The notes under the pieces: generated by a model
Databases searched by the model: none
Seen by the model: the letters and a program-made list of their open reading frames with translations, nothing else
Told to the model about the DNA's origin: nothing
Source of the DNA: Saprospiraceae bacterium
GTDB lineage: Bacteria; Bacteroidota; Bacteroidia; Chitinophagales; Saprospiraceae
Direction: 5' to 3'
NCBI GenBank assembly: GCA_026986005.1
Contig: JALSPK010000065.1
Coordinates: 1 to 45,945, forward strand
Length of the DNA stretch: 45,945 bases
Shown here: in pieces, positions 28,422-38,800 of the stretch
Layout of the letters: each line of letters starts with the position of its first letter
Numbering within the stretch: the first letter of the stretch is position 1
Made by a program: the position numbers and the translations under genes

Positions 28422-29240
28422 GAGAACCATTGTTTTAAGTTAAAAAATACTGTTATGAGGGATGCAAATTCACCAATAACCATTGGCATACAAATCCCAA
28501 ATAATTCATTTCAAATTTTTTGAGTTAAATAATTAAAATCCAAGCAATGGCAAAACCATTACCTTACTATCATCATACTACATTCCAAATTAATGAAACC
28601 ATTTTGGTTGGCTGAACTGATTCTATGTCATGTAAAAATACATCAAGCCCCCCGCTGTACATCAGGGAAACACATTCTAAATTATATACTCATTCAGACC
28701 GTCATCTGTCAAAGTATAAACCTAGAACAATACTCAATAAAATATCTCCACATAACACTCACCTCAATTCAAAATATGTAGTTTTCTTAGTTTGCAATTC
28801 TATACGTTGATAAATCAATGGATACAATTATATATCTACATTGACATCAACTTATATCAAACTAGTCGTTAATAATTTTTTTAGCAGAATATGTATATAA
28901 GTACCCATTTCAAAGACTACTCAATTTCTTACTAAAAAACTATTTTATAATATCACTAATTTGATATAACAATACTCTAATATCATTAAATCACACAGGT
29001 TGGAAACATTGGCTTAAAATATAAATAGAATCAATCTTCTCAGTTATCAATTCAAATATTTATTCCAATAATGTATAGTTTTCTTATTATCACAATGCAA
29101 ATATATAACTAATATTTATATGTGAAGTTAAATCAATCTAGGTATATTTTAGTTTAGTAGATTTTGCAATTTATATTCGCGTGTATTTCTTTGTGTTACG
29201 AAATATAAATTTTTATAATTTATTGAGATTTTATTTAAAT
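28422..29240. other. Long AT-rich leader region of giant surface protein 2
   Basis: This 819-bp stretch holds no convincing gene; two ~60-codon plus-strand frames (28593-28810) have no recognisable features. CCAT/ATGG-centred inverted repeats cluster near the gene start, for example CCAAT-aacc-ATTGG at 28473-28486 and AACCA-ttt-TGGTT near 28596. A -7-like box (TATATTTG on minus) lies at 29098-29105; if used it would give a leader of about 670 nt. No terminator was seen after the UspA gene. Confidence 0.35.
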
Positions 29241-30041
29241 TTATTTTTTATGATAAACCAAAAGAGGAATTGAAGCGCTAATAGCTAATTTTTTTGTGAA
29301 GCTTTTGTGAAATAATTTGTCCCAAAACTTTCTGTGTTTTGTTGCCATAATCAATAAGTCTATATTCTTATCTTTTATACATTTATTTATATCTTTAGTA
29401 AACGAACCTGTTCTTATACTGCTAGTAGTATAACTTACTTTTTTAATATCAGGCAATTTAGAAAAATAATCATTTTTGTTAGTCGCATTAGATATATGAA
29501 CAAAATGCAATGTAGAATTATTTCTCAATGCAAAGTCCACAACACTTTTTAAGACTTCTTCTTCTAATTTTTTTATATTAAAAGCATACAGAACGTTTTG
29601 CAGAGGTTTAAAGTTAATATTTCCGGGTATTAATAAAACGGGACATTTTGATTTTGATGCAACACCGGTAGATATTCCTCCGAAAAAATTATTGATTATA
29701 TTATTGGAGCCGGTCGAACCCATGACTATTATGTCAAAATCGTTTGACATTTTTACGATTGTTTCAATAGTGAATCCGATTTCAAGTGAAGAATCAAGCT
29801 CAATATTACATTCCTCCGAGAGAGATAATATTGATAATAGCAATTGATTCATATTATCTTTTTTTACAGCATGTAATCCTAAAGAAGTATCTACTATCTC
29901 GTGTTGAATCGTATCAATCGACGGCTGATATACATGAATTATAGTAAAAGAACTTTGTGTGTTTTTATAAAGATTTAGAGCATAAACTATTGCGTTTTTT
30001 GATACTTTTGAAAAATCCGTAGGTATTAGTACTCTTCTCAT
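29241..30041 (-). CDS. Universal stress protein, tandem UspA domains
   Basis: The 266-residue cytoplasmic protein consists of two UspA-type alpha/beta domains (residues ~1-140 and ~148-266). The first begins RRVLIPTDFSKVSKNAIVYA and has IIVMGSTGSNNIINNFFGGI followed by STGVASKSKCPVLLIPG, which fits the ATP-binding G-x2-G-x9-G-S/T loop. The second has DLLIMATKHRKFWDKLFHKS and LAISASIPLLVYHKK, lacks the glycine-rich loop, and is probably a non-binding partner domain. Tandem Usp proteins are common in Bacteroidota and respond to growth arrest or redox stress. The gene seems monocistronic, with a -7 box at 30091-30098. Confidence 0.88.
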   Translation of the reverse strand: MRRVLIPTDFSKVSKNAIVYALNLYKNTQSSFTIIHVYQPSIDTIQHEIVDTSLGLHAVKKDNMNQLLLSILSLSEECNIELDSSLEIGFTIETIVKMSNDFDIIVMGSTGSNNIINNFFGGISTGVASKSKCPVLLIPGNINFKPLQNVLYAFNIKKLEEEVLKSVVDFALRNNSTLHFVHISNATNKNDYFSKLPDIKKVSYTTSSIRTGSFTKDINKCIKDKNIDLLIMATKHRKFWDKLFHKSFTKKLAISASIPLLVYHKK

Positions 30042-30090
30042 AGTTTATTGTTTTTCTTTTTACAATTGATACATTTAAAAAAACCAAATC

Positions 30091-30098
30091 CAAATCTA
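30091..30098 (-). promoter_or_regulatory. -7 promoter box of the UspA gene
   Basis: The minus strand reads TAGATTTG, a perfect TAnnTTTG, 50 bp before ATG 30041. No -33 partner is evident. Confidence 0.45.
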
Positions 30099-30169
30099 TA
30101 AAAAAAATAAGATTTTAGGTATTATTTCGAAATAAATTGAAAAATAATAATCAAGTAGGCACATTATTA

Positions 30170-30206
30170 TAGTGTCTGCCCATAAAATCATTAAAATTTA
30201 AAAATA
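30170..30206 (-). repeat. Truncated palindromic element, right-end fragment in inverse orientation
   Basis: TAGTGTCTGCCCATAAAATC followed by ATTAAAATTTAAAAATA matches the reverse complement of the right ends of copies A and B with about five differences over 37 bp. The rest of the element is not recognisable. It lies in the upstream region of the secreted metalloprotease. Confidence 0.6.
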
Positions 30207-30345
30207 AAATAGTTTTACGTATACATATTTAAAAAAATATCGTTATTCTTTAATAATGACTACTAAATTATTTTAAGTGGTCTGTAAATAATTTGTATAA
30301 TATGGATTTAACTATTTAATAAATCCTAATAAATGTATTTGTATT

Positions 30346-33300
30346 ATGAAAAAAATCTTACTTGTATTTTTTGCTATTGTTGCTATTAATTTATCTGCTC
30401 AAGACTTTTGGCGAACCGTTGATGAAAGCTCGATTATTTTGGATAGAGATGCAGACCGAGGAGTAATCCCAATAGATTATGTTGCGTCACATTTAAACAT
30501 TAATAAATTGGTTAATTATTTAAAAGATGCACCGATTCAATTTAATAAAGAAAGTAAATCTATTCCTTTATATATACCAATGCCAGATGGTAGCAATATG
30601 TTATTTGATGTGGTTAAGTCCCCGGTTATGATGAAAAAGTTAGCTGAAAAATACCCAAACATAACTTCATACAAGGGCATTGCACACAATAATAAAAAGG
30701 TAAATATAAGATTTAATATAGGTGCAAATGGATTTTATGCCTCGATATATGACAAAAGAGGAAACATTTATATAGATCCCTATGCTGAAGGTATCAAAGA
30801 TTATTATATAAGTTATTATACGAGTAATTATAAAGTTGATATAAGTGATATTAATTTGACCTGTGGTCTTGAAGAAGATGATATTGTCTTTAGAGATAGC
30901 ACCAATTTAAGCGACATCAATTTTCCGGATGAACTTCTTGAATTTCGAGAAGCATCGCAATGTGATTCAGTAAAACAATACAATTACAGGCTGGCATTAT
31001 CATGTACAGGGGAATGGGGACAAAGGCATGGAGGTACTAAGGAAAAAGCTCTTTCAGATATGGTCACTTCAGTAAATAGAATAAACCAAATATACGAAAA
31101 TGAATTTGCTATTCATCTCAATTTAATAAATAATAACGATACTTTGATTTGGTTGGATCCTGATACTGATCCTTTTGACAACCCTAAAACAGGAGGTGCT
31201 CTTTTGGGTGAAAATTTTGATGCGGTAAACAATAGAATAGCGATGAATTCTTATGACATAGGGCATATATTCACAAATAGTTGTAATGATGTCGGTGGAA
31301 TAGCTCGACTGGGAGCTGTATGTCAGTCTTTTAAAGCTATGGGCGTAACTTGTCATTATTCCAATAATCTAGATTATATAGTTACTAATGTCACATGCCA
31401 CGAAATGGGTCACCAATTTAGTGCGGTTCATACATTTAATAACTGTAATGGAAATGAATCAGGTTCCGGTTTTGAACCCGGGGGAGGTACAACAATAATG
31501 GCATACTGTGGATTGTGTGGACCAAATAATGTTGATTACAAATGTTTAGAGACGTTTCACTCTTTTAGTGTACAGCAAATAAAATATTATTCAAGAGAGG
31601 GAGGAGGTAAAAAATGTGCAGAAAAAATAGCTTCAGATAATACCGCACCCGAAGTTAGTATCAATTATTCTAATGGATTTTATATACCTATTCAAACCCC
31701 TTTTGTATTAGAAGGGAGTGCCGATGATTGTGAAGGAGACGAATTATCATACTCATGGGAGCAAATGGATGTAGGGCCTCAATCTCCTATAGGAAATCCA
31801 ATTGATAATGCTCCAATATTTACAGCGAGAGAAGTTTCTTCTAATCCTGTCAGGTATTTTCCAAATTTATATGACTTACTATACAATCAAAGTAATAATT
31901 CAGAACTGTTGCCATCATATGATAGAGATTTAACTTTTAGATTTATTGCCAGAGACAACCATAAAGATGCCGGAGGTACAGATTGGGCAGATGTCAGTTT
32001 TAAAGCAGATGAAACCTCAGGCCCATTCTTAGTAAAATACCCTAATAATTTTTTGACGTTCAGAGTAGGGGAACCGGTAGAAGTCAAATGGGATGTTGCA
32101 AACACAGATAATGACCTTGTAAATTGTCAAAAAGTAGATGTGTTTTTATCTTTGGACCAGGGATATACTTATCCATACACTCTCAAATACCAAACACCAA
32201 ACGATGGCTCGGAAATAGTTTATATCCCTGACTCAATAACTTCAAAGGCAAGGATTATGGTGAAGGCTTCTAATAATATTTTTCTTGATGTATGTAACTA
32301 CAATCTGAAAATTAGAGAAAGGGAAGATACAAGTTTTCTCTTTGACCTTGATGAAATATCAGGCAGAATCTGCTTACCATATTCTCCGGAGGTAAAAATA
32401 ACTACACGAGGTTTTAATGGTTTTGAAGACTCAATAAGATTTGAAATAATTGGATTGCCCGAAAACACAACATATCAAATAAATCCTAATATTGTTAAGC
32501 CTGGAGAATCGACAAATATCACTTTTGATTTTAGTGATGTGGCAGAAGATGGGTATTATGAAGCATTTGTATTAGGAATTTCGACAAAAGGAGACACAGT
32601 AAAGAGACCTATTGATTGGGATTTTTATTCCAATACTTACAAAAATGTTGAAATAGTCAGCCCTGAAGTAGGAAGCACAGGTCAATTTCAAAATCCTGTT
32701 TTCAGATGGAGAAAAGGTAATGCTTACGATTATGTAAACTTTTATTTATCGTCTAACCCATCGTTTCCCGAAGGAGAAACTTTAGTACGAACTTACTTAA
32801 CCGATACATTTTACCAACCAACAGAATTATTAGAGTACTCAACATTATACTACTGGAAATTGGAGTATGGTAATATTTGCGGTATAATAAATCCTGATAC
32901 CATTTATACTTTTTCTACTTTTGCGACAGATTGCAAGAAGTACAATTCGGAAGAAATTCCTAGAATAATAAATTCAAAAGAGGTTACTCATTCTTCTATT
33001 TTCATTGATGAGGATATAGAGATAACTGATGTAACCCCTAAAATGACTGGAAATCACAAATGGTTTAAAGAGATTTCTGCTTCCTTGGTTGCTCCTAGTA
33101 ACGACACTATATTACTTTTTAGAAACAGGTCTTTTAATTATCAAGGAGCTTTTGACATGAGTTTTGATGATCAAGCTTATTATAAAGTTAAATCCCCACC
33201 AAAAGGAGTATTTAAACCTGATTCACCTCTTTCTAAACTCAATGGGAAAAATGGAAAAGGTGAATGGAAATTATTGGTTAAAGATAATAAATCTCAGCAA

Positions 33301-33948
33301 AGTGGTACTTTAAAGCAATTTTCACTTATTGTTTGTTCAAAAGTAGAATTGATAAACCCGGTATTAATAAACAATAACCTACTGAAAGTCCCTTATAACA
33401 GACATTGGGCGATAAGTTCCGGCGATTTGAAGGTAACCGATGGTAATAATACGGCAAGTGAATTAACGTATACAGTAGTGAAGGAACCTTTTTATTGCTC
33501 ATTATTTAAAGACAATCAACAATTATTTATAGGAGATCAATTCACACAATCTGATATTGATAACGGCAAGATTAACCTCCTTTATCCGGGTAATGAAAAG
33601 GTTTTTGACAAATTTTATTTTACAGTTATTGATGGCGAAGGTGGTGCTATTGGTATAACTTCATTCAATATAGAAAGTGATAGTAATGTCAAAGTTGATG
33701 AAGTATTTGAAAAAACGGTACGACTATTTCCAAACCCAACGAGTAATGTAATAAGCATAAGTATAGACCAAGTCGGGAAATTTAATCTTGAGGTATATGA
33801 CTTAAGAGGAAGAAAGATTGTTTCAAAAATCATAAAAGAAGGGATGAATAAATTGGATTTGAGCGGGTTGAATAATGGTGTTTATGCAGTAAAAATATAC
33901 AATGATTATTACAATTATGTAGGTAAAGTTATCAAAGAAGATTACTAA
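30346..33948 (+). CDS. Secreted reprolysin-type zinc metalloprotease with P domain and T9SS sorting domain
   Basis: The 1200-residue protein has a signal peptide (MKKILLVFFAIVAINLSAQ) and a propeptide (~20-200). Its reprolysin-like catalytic domain (~205-430) has HEMGHQFSAVH (H352, E353, H356, H362), the extended metzincin zinc motif. A downstream Met in TTIMAYCG is the probable Met-turn. Ig/FN3-like domains follow (~430-860). Next is a proprotein-convertase P-like domain (~861-1000, with KWFKEISASLVAPSNDTILL and GKGEWKLLVKDN). A cadherin/CSPG-like repeat (~1000-1110) and a T9SS type A sorting domain (~1123-1200, VRLFPNPTSN...) complete it. This is a cell-surface or released endopeptidase, perhaps for protein foraging or surface processing (inference). 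The active site looks intact. Confidence 0.9.
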   Translation: MKKILLVFFAIVAINLSAQDFWRTVDESSIILDRDADRGVIPIDYVASHLNINKLVNYLKDAPIQFNKESKSIPLYIPMPDGSNMLFDVVKSPVMMKKLAEKYPNITSYKGIAHNNKKVNIRFNIGANGFYASIYDKRGNIYIDPYAEGIKDYYISYYTSNYKVDISDINLTCGLEEDDIVFRDSTNLSDINFPDELLEFREASQCDSVKQYNYRLALSCTGEWGQRHGGTKEKALSDMVTSVNRINQIYENEFAIHLNLINNNDTLIWLDPDTDPFDNPKTGGALLGENFDAVNNRIAMNSYDIGHIFTNSCNDVGGIARLGAVCQSFKAMGVTCHYSNNLDYIVTNVTCHEMGHQFSAVHTFNNCNGNESGSGFEPGGGTTIMAYCGLCGPNNVDYKCLETFHSFSVQQIKYYSREGGGKKCAEKIASDNTAPEVSINYSNGFYIPIQTPFVLEGSADDCEGDELSYSWEQMDVGPQSPIGNPIDNAPIFTAREVSSNPVRYFPNLYDLLYNQSNNSELLPSYDRDLTFRFIARDNHKDAGGTDWADVSFKADETSGPFLVKYPNNFLTFRVGEPVEVKWDVANTDNDLVNCQKVDVFLSLDQGYTYPYTLKYQTPNDGSEIVYIPDSITSKARIMVKASNNIFLDVCNYNLKIREREDTSFLFDLDEISGRICLPYSPEVKITTRGFNGFEDSIRFEIIGLPENTTYQINPNIVKPGESTNITFDFSDVAEDGYYEAFVLGISTKGDTVKRPIDWDFYSNTYKNVEIVSPEVGSTGQFQNPVFRWRKGNAYDYVNFYLSSNPSFPEGETLVRTYLTDTFYQPTELLEYSTLYYWKLEYGNICGIINPDTIYTFSTFATDCKKYNSEEIPRIINSKEVTHSSIFIDEDIEITDVTPKMTGNHKWFKEISASLVAPSNDTILLFRNRSFNYQGAFDMSFDDQAYYKVKSPPKGVFKPDSPLSKLNGKNGKGEWKLLVKDNKSQQSGTLKQFSLIVCSKVELINPVLINNNLLKVPYNRHWAISSGDLKVTDGNNTASELTYTVVKEPFYCSLFKDNQQLFIGDQFTQSDIDNGKINLLYPGNEKVFDKFYFTVIDGEGGAIGITSFNIESDSNVKVDEVFEKTVRLFPNPTSNVISISIDQVGKFNLEVYDLRGRKIVSKIIKEGMNKLDLSGLNNGVYAVKIYNDYYNYVGKVIKEDY

Positions 33949-33953
33949 TTATA

Positions 33954-34020
33954 AGAAAGATAAAAATCTCATCGAAAATCATTATTTTTCAGAAATCAAG
34001 CACTTTATAGACAGACACTA
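33954..34020 (-). repeat. Truncated palindromic element, left-half fragment in inverse orientation
   Basis: Starting 6 bp after the protease stop, this 67-bp segment matches the reverse complement of the left part of copy A (AGAAAGAtAAAAATCTCATC through GCACTTTATAGACAGACACT) at roughly 90 per cent by eye. It ends with an intact terminus, CACTA. It is followed by AA and then TAGTGACTGTCAAC, a second terminus remnant like the one after copy B. Confidence 0.7.
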
Positions 34021-34038
34021 AATAGTGACTGTCAACGA

Positions 34039-34064
34039 AAAAGGCAGTATCACTACTGCCTTTT
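34039..34064. terminator. Bidirectional Rho-independent terminator
   Basis: AAAAGGCAGTA, loop TCAC, TACTGCCTTTT: an 11-bp perfect stem with A and T runs on both sides. It lies between the convergent metalloprotease and GT2 genes and ends 2 bp before the GT2 stop codon. Confidence 0.85.
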
Positions 34065-34066
34065 AT

Positions 34067-35203
34067 TTATTTTACTATTCTTGATTTCCATTGGTATTTG
34101 TTTTTGAATAGGCTCAGCACGCCTATAAATACAATGTATATAGGATATTTCAATAATGCAATAAACATTTCTATAGCGCTAATCTTTTCTTCAAAAAAGG
34201 AAGCTATCGATTTTATAAAAATAGAATCGACAATCAATTTAAATAACACCAACGATATTGCGAAATATAATTGATCGGTTTTCAAAAAGAGAATTGCAAT
34301 TATATTAGAGAGGATTAACAAGTTTGTAACAAATATCAATATCACAATATATTTCATATTTGGGCTTTCGTATGCTTTTGTTTTGGTAGCCCACCTCAAT
34401 CTCTGATTTATAAATTCTTTAATTGTACTTTCCGGATAAGTATAAACGATAGCGTCTTTATTTTTTAAAAAGCCAATAGAATTAGGATGATCCTTTGCTA
34501 TTTTTTGTACTAAAAACATATCGTCACCGGAAGCATAATTTGAATTAGATTTTGTGCTTATGCCTTTTCTATAACTCATATTTGCTCCGTTAGCCATATA
34601 GTGCAGCCCTGAATTGATACCGGCACAAGTAACTCCCATTGTGGCTAAAAAATCATATTTTTGAAACTCTTCTAAACTGCTATTACCTGATTTGAATAAT
34701 ACAGGACCTGTGATGAAATTAATTTTATCGCTTGAGTATTTATTAGCGTGAGATAAAATCCATTTTTCCCCGACTATTGTATCTGCATCTGTTTGCAATA
34801 TAATGTCACCGATAGCTTTTGAAACAGCAAATTCAATAGCGGTTTTTTTATAGTTAATAATCTTATTATCTCCGATAAAATCCTTGAGTTTAAAAAAGTT
34901 GAAGTTTTCAAAATTTATAGCCTTTAGTATTTCTATTGAATTGTCTGTAGAGAAGTCATCGATGTATAGTACTTCAAATTGTGATTTTGGATAATCATTT
35001 GAAATAATGCTATCGACACAACTCATCAGATTTTTGGCTTCATTTCTTCCGACAATGACTACAGATATGGAGGGAGCGTTTTTTATAGGGACTACCCCCC
35101 TATCCTGTTTTGTTTTTGTCCAATGAAACCAATAAAAAACCATCAATGAAATATATAGGAATAGGATAGCGAGCGATGCAAAGTGAAGTATCTGCACAAT
35201 CAT
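34067..35203 (-). CDS. Membrane glycosyltransferase family 2
   Basis: The protein has 378 residues. An N-terminal membrane helix (~8-27) is followed by a GT-A domain: SISVVIVGRNEAKNLMSCVD, VLYIDDFSTDNS, GDIILQTDADTIV (the DxD-containing motif) and the acceptor-side segment GDDMFL with QRLRWATK, the Q/RxxRW motif of processive or lipid-linked GT2 enzymes. The C-terminal ~90 residues form three or four membrane helices. It is similar in layout to exopolysaccharide or lipid glycosyltransferases of Bacteroidota. It follows the small membrane protein by 11 bp and ends at a strong terminator, so the two are co-transcribed. The product is unknown. Confidence 0.85.
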   Translation of the reverse strand: MIVQILHFASLAILFLYISLMVFYWFHWTKTKQDRGVVPIKNAPSISVVIVGRNEAKNLMSCVDSIISNDYPKSQFEVLYIDDFSTDNSIEILKAINFENFNFFKLKDFIGDNKIINYKKTAIEFAVSKAIGDIILQTDADTIVGEKWILSHANKYSSDKINFITGPVLFKSGNSSLEEFQKYDFLATMGVTCAGINSGLHYMANGANMSYRKGISTKSNSNYASGDDMFLVQKIAKDHPNSIGFLKNKDAIVYTYPESTIKEFINQRLRWATKTKAYESPNMKYIVILIFVTNLLILSNIIAILFLKTDQLYFAISLVLFKLIVDSIFIKSIASFFEEKISAIEMFIALLKYPIYIVFIGVLSLFKNKYQWKSRIVK

Positions 35204-35214
35204 GATATCAAAAA

Positions 35215-35652
35215 TTACTCAAATAGATCTTCATAATCGTTGACTTTAACTTTTTTCTTAAATTCGTCAAGATTTAATATTTCCGCATCAGAATCATCTA
35301 CCTCTTCATATTCAATATATTTTTTCTTGCTTTTTCTTTTAGTTTTAAAATTCATAAAAGCATTAAAAAAAAGAGCAGCCGATACAAAAGGAAATCCAAT
35401 CACAGTAAATATAACCGCAAGAATTCCCAACACGGTTCTGTATCGAAGCAATTCATAAATAACTATCCCGAATTTCATCAAAACTCTGTAATCTAAGATT
35501 GCAGCAAGAAGAAGGAATACCGGCGCTAGTATTAAGAATAATTTATAAATGCTTTGAATGATGATATATATAAGAAAAACCACTACAAAAACCAGAATAA
35601 GTCCCAGCCAGCTATTCGATTTATTATATGATTTGAATTGAAAATTATTCAT
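35215..35652 (-). CDS. Small membrane protein of unknown function
   Basis: This 145-residue protein has a short polar N-terminus and then three hydrophobic segments (~16-34, ~37-52, ~72-98). A basic stretch (KTKRKSKKKYIEY) and an acidic cytoplasmic tail (EEVDDSDAEILNLDEF ... YEDLFE) follow. I do not recognise the family. Its position 11 bp before a GT2 glycosyltransferase and a -7 box 19 bp before its start suggest a dedicated accessory protein, perhaps a membrane partner of the enzyme (inference). Confidence 0.7.
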   Translation of the reverse strand: MNNFQFKSYNKSNSWLGLILVFVVVFLIYIIIQSIYKLFLILAPVFLLLAAILDYRVLMKFGIVIYELLRYRTVLGILAVIFTVIGFPFVSAALFFNAFMNFKTKRKSKKKYIEYEEVDDSDAEILNLDEFKKKVKVNDYEDLFE

Positions 35653-35671
35653 ATAGTTAAGATATTTGAAA

Positions 35672-35679
35672 CAAATTTA
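35672..35679 (-). promoter_or_regulatory. -7 promoter box of the small membrane protein-GT2 operon
   Basis: The minus strand reads TAAATTTG, a perfect TAnnTTTG, 19 bp before ATG 35652, implying a short leader. Confidence 0.45.
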
Positions 35680-35752
35680 TAAATTAAACTGCAAATAATC
35701 AATTTTAAATATACAAAAACTTAAAAACTTTCGATAAAAGTGCAATTTAGAG

Positions 35753-35784
35753 AAAAAGCCCCTCTTCTTTGCAGAAGAGAGGCT
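35753..35784 (-). terminator. Rho-independent terminator of giant surface protein 3
   Basis: On the minus strand AGCCTCTCTTC, a short loop, GAAGAGGGGCT, then TTTTT. The flanking ATCCCAAAAAC phrase is shared with the terminator of the giant at 24114. Confidence 0.8.
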
Positions 35785-35821
35785 ATCCCAAAAACCGATT
35801 TTATTCGGCTACAATGGAAGA

Positions 35822-38800
35822 TTATTTAATCATAATCATCTTCCTGGTAGCAGTGTAATCTCCGGATTCTAATCTGTAATACAGTACACCTACCGTATTA
35901 AGCTCCTTGTTGGATATTTTAAGGTTGTTATATCCAGCATTCCCGTATTCTTTGTAAGTTTTTACAACTTTTCCCGTAACATCGTAAATAGTCATTGTAT
36001 AGTCTGATTCTTTTGGTAAATCAAAACCAATTACTGTTTCATTTGTAAATGGATTTGGCTCATTCTGATACAATGTGTAAACATTATTTTCATTTCTAAA
36101 TTCAAGTGATATCGAATTGACATCAAGCGCTGAACTTGTATAAGCTTCTGACCTTGCTACGTCATCATTAATATTAATGATTCCTTTAAGGCTATTTTGA
36201 GAATGTGATTTGATAGTTAAAGTAAATAAGACTTCTCCATCTTTAACACTAACCCCTTGTGCATTGTCCCAACTTAACACCATATTGTTGTTTACCAAAT
36301 TAACATTATCTCTATCTACATTAATCGCACCAGGATTAATCTCTTCAATATCTGAGTTGGAAATGTTCATAGTAAATTGTAAGCCGTATACTTCATTAAA
36401 GTCTTTTGCATAAAACGGCACTTCTACTGTTTCATTTTCGGATGCTTTAATATTGTCAACAACTAGCTTCACACTATTTGCACTTCTGGTTTCCAATTTA
36501 TTTGCACTTCCATTAATATCTCCAATCTTAATAGCTATAAAGTCCAAATTATTGATACTAGCATTATTTACTGAAATCTGTTTTTTACCTGCTTTATCTA
36601 ATTCAAGATAAGACTTACTAGGATTATTGAATTGATAATCAGACGAAATAGCAACCCAAGAGTTATTTTGGAAGTCATTATTAGTTCCAAGTATCAATTT
36701 TCTCAACTGCAATATATCCGAAGCGGATATCGAACCACTCTTATTAACATCTGCAGCCATCAAGTAATAAGGGTTAGTAATATATTTAATTCCTAACAGA
36801 TGCTTTTGGATCAATACGATGTCTAGGGTAGTAACGCCATTCAAGTACTCAACATCTCTAGACCCACTAACTGTATAATTATCATCTTCCAAACTAAATG
36901 TGAACACACCATTCTCATTAGTCATCACATTTTTTTCATTTTCAATATTGGAAGCCGTCATTTTCATTCCTTCAAAAAACTCCGAATCACCTTTCATTTT
37001 AACTGTACCTGACACAAGTGGATGTGGATCAGTTGCACAGTGATTGAAATTAATTTCTACACTTGCAAAATCATAATTTCCATCATCACAAGAGTTGTTG
37101 TTAGCAAACACATCCCAAACATATACTTGAATAGTTTTTGTGTAATTCGCATTTTGAACATAATCACATAGATATCTTCTTTGTGAAGTGTGACTTGCCG
37201 CAATCCAAGCATCGGCATCACCGTCTGCATATTTAGCAAATGTACTTATCAAACCTGTTGCAGGGTCAAAGAAATTCATTCCATATTGACTTAATTGATG
37301 TTCCCATTTCAATGGCTCTACATCAAGTTTAGGCAAGAAAGGAGAGAATGTGAAGTACAATCCGGTCTTAGGCGTACAGTTATCATATGATGATAAACAT
37401 CCGTTTTCACAACCACCTTTATCAAATGACCTCGCTGTTAACTCTACCATACCATTTGCCATTAATGCTGTCGCCAAATCTACTAATAGAGGCGTAGGTG
37501 GTTTCTTATCTGCAACTGTAAAGAATTGATTTTTACTTGTCGCATTACCACAACCATCTCCTACAGTCCAAGTAACTCTATAATTTCCAACAGGTAAACC
37601 TTCCAATAATACCAAGTAAGCATCTACAGCTCCGTCAAGATTATCTTTGTATTTATTACCTTTAACACCCTGTGCAGGCTTAGGAGTATAATTGTATGAA
37701 TATTGGATTGTTTCCCATGTATCCATATTTGTAACAATATATTTCCAGTTAAATTTCTGTGACACATTACATGAATCTGATGCATGTGCAAATATCTTCA
37801 AGTCGTAAGCATAACAATCAGTAGATGCAAAACACTGATCTGTAACATCAATAACAGGTGTTTCTGAATCTGTTACCATAAGGATTTGAGTATATCTATA
37901 GTATCCATCTTCTACCAAATTCTTGCAAGCTAATTTTCTTCCGTATATTTCATCTACATTGAATTCCGCTCCAGTATTTGCTTCATATACACACCAGTCT
38001 ACAACAGCCCATTCTCTTACTATTTTGTAACATGCGCCATCTACAAATCTAAATGTATCTTCTTTAACAATTTCTGCTGTTACAACATTACAAGGATTTT
38101 CGTTCCATGTAGGCTCTCCACCATCATTCAATTCATTAGAACAATCTGCTCGAACATCTTTAGGGAATACTATTGAACAAGGATCAAAAGGCTCCGTTGA
38201 CTCAACTGTAATCTTTTGTCTACATGTTGTACTTTTACTGCATCCGGTAGCAGTCCATGTTCTTGTTATCTTTGCTCCACATACTCCTAAATTTCTTTTG
38301 TCAGTATATGTTAAATCATAACCGCATACACTGATTACATTTGGTAATAATTTAGTATTGACATCAGGATCCAAACTCTCCTCGCATGATACAGTAACAG
38401 GAGGACAGTCCAATACCGGAGGAATTTTACACTCAAGGTTAACTACACTCCAACAATCATTGTAGTGCCCTACTAAATCTCCATTTCCAGTCATTCTATT
38501 AGGATTGACCGGTCCATTACCGGGATCTTGGTCAAATACTCTTAATGATACCATTATTCCGCTGTTTACATCATCACAACAGAAGAAAACTTCATCATCA
38601 TACCATACATCTATAGCTTGGGTATTGGGCTTGTCGTCTCCATTGAGATCAGAACAACCTCCATCATATTCCAAATCATCATTTACTCTTAACACCTTAA
38701 AGTATACTGGATTACAGTTATCAAATGATCCTGAATCAAAACTATGTGCAAATACTTTTGCATTTCCCATTGCTGTAATACTAACTTGCTTGTGTTGCTC

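Larger units (their letters stand above)
30042..30345. other. Divergent intergenic region between UspA and the metalloprotease
   Basis: It contains the UspA -7 box (30091-30098) and a truncated palindromic element (30170-30206). No perfect -7 box was seen for the protease; near-matches are ATAATTTG and TGTATTTG just before its start. Confidence 0.4.

Noticed and set aside
28593-28810. Two overlapping ~60-codon plus-strand frames upstream of giant surface protein 2
   Set aside because: They overlap in different frames, have no ribosome or promoter signal and no recognisable family; treated as chance frames.
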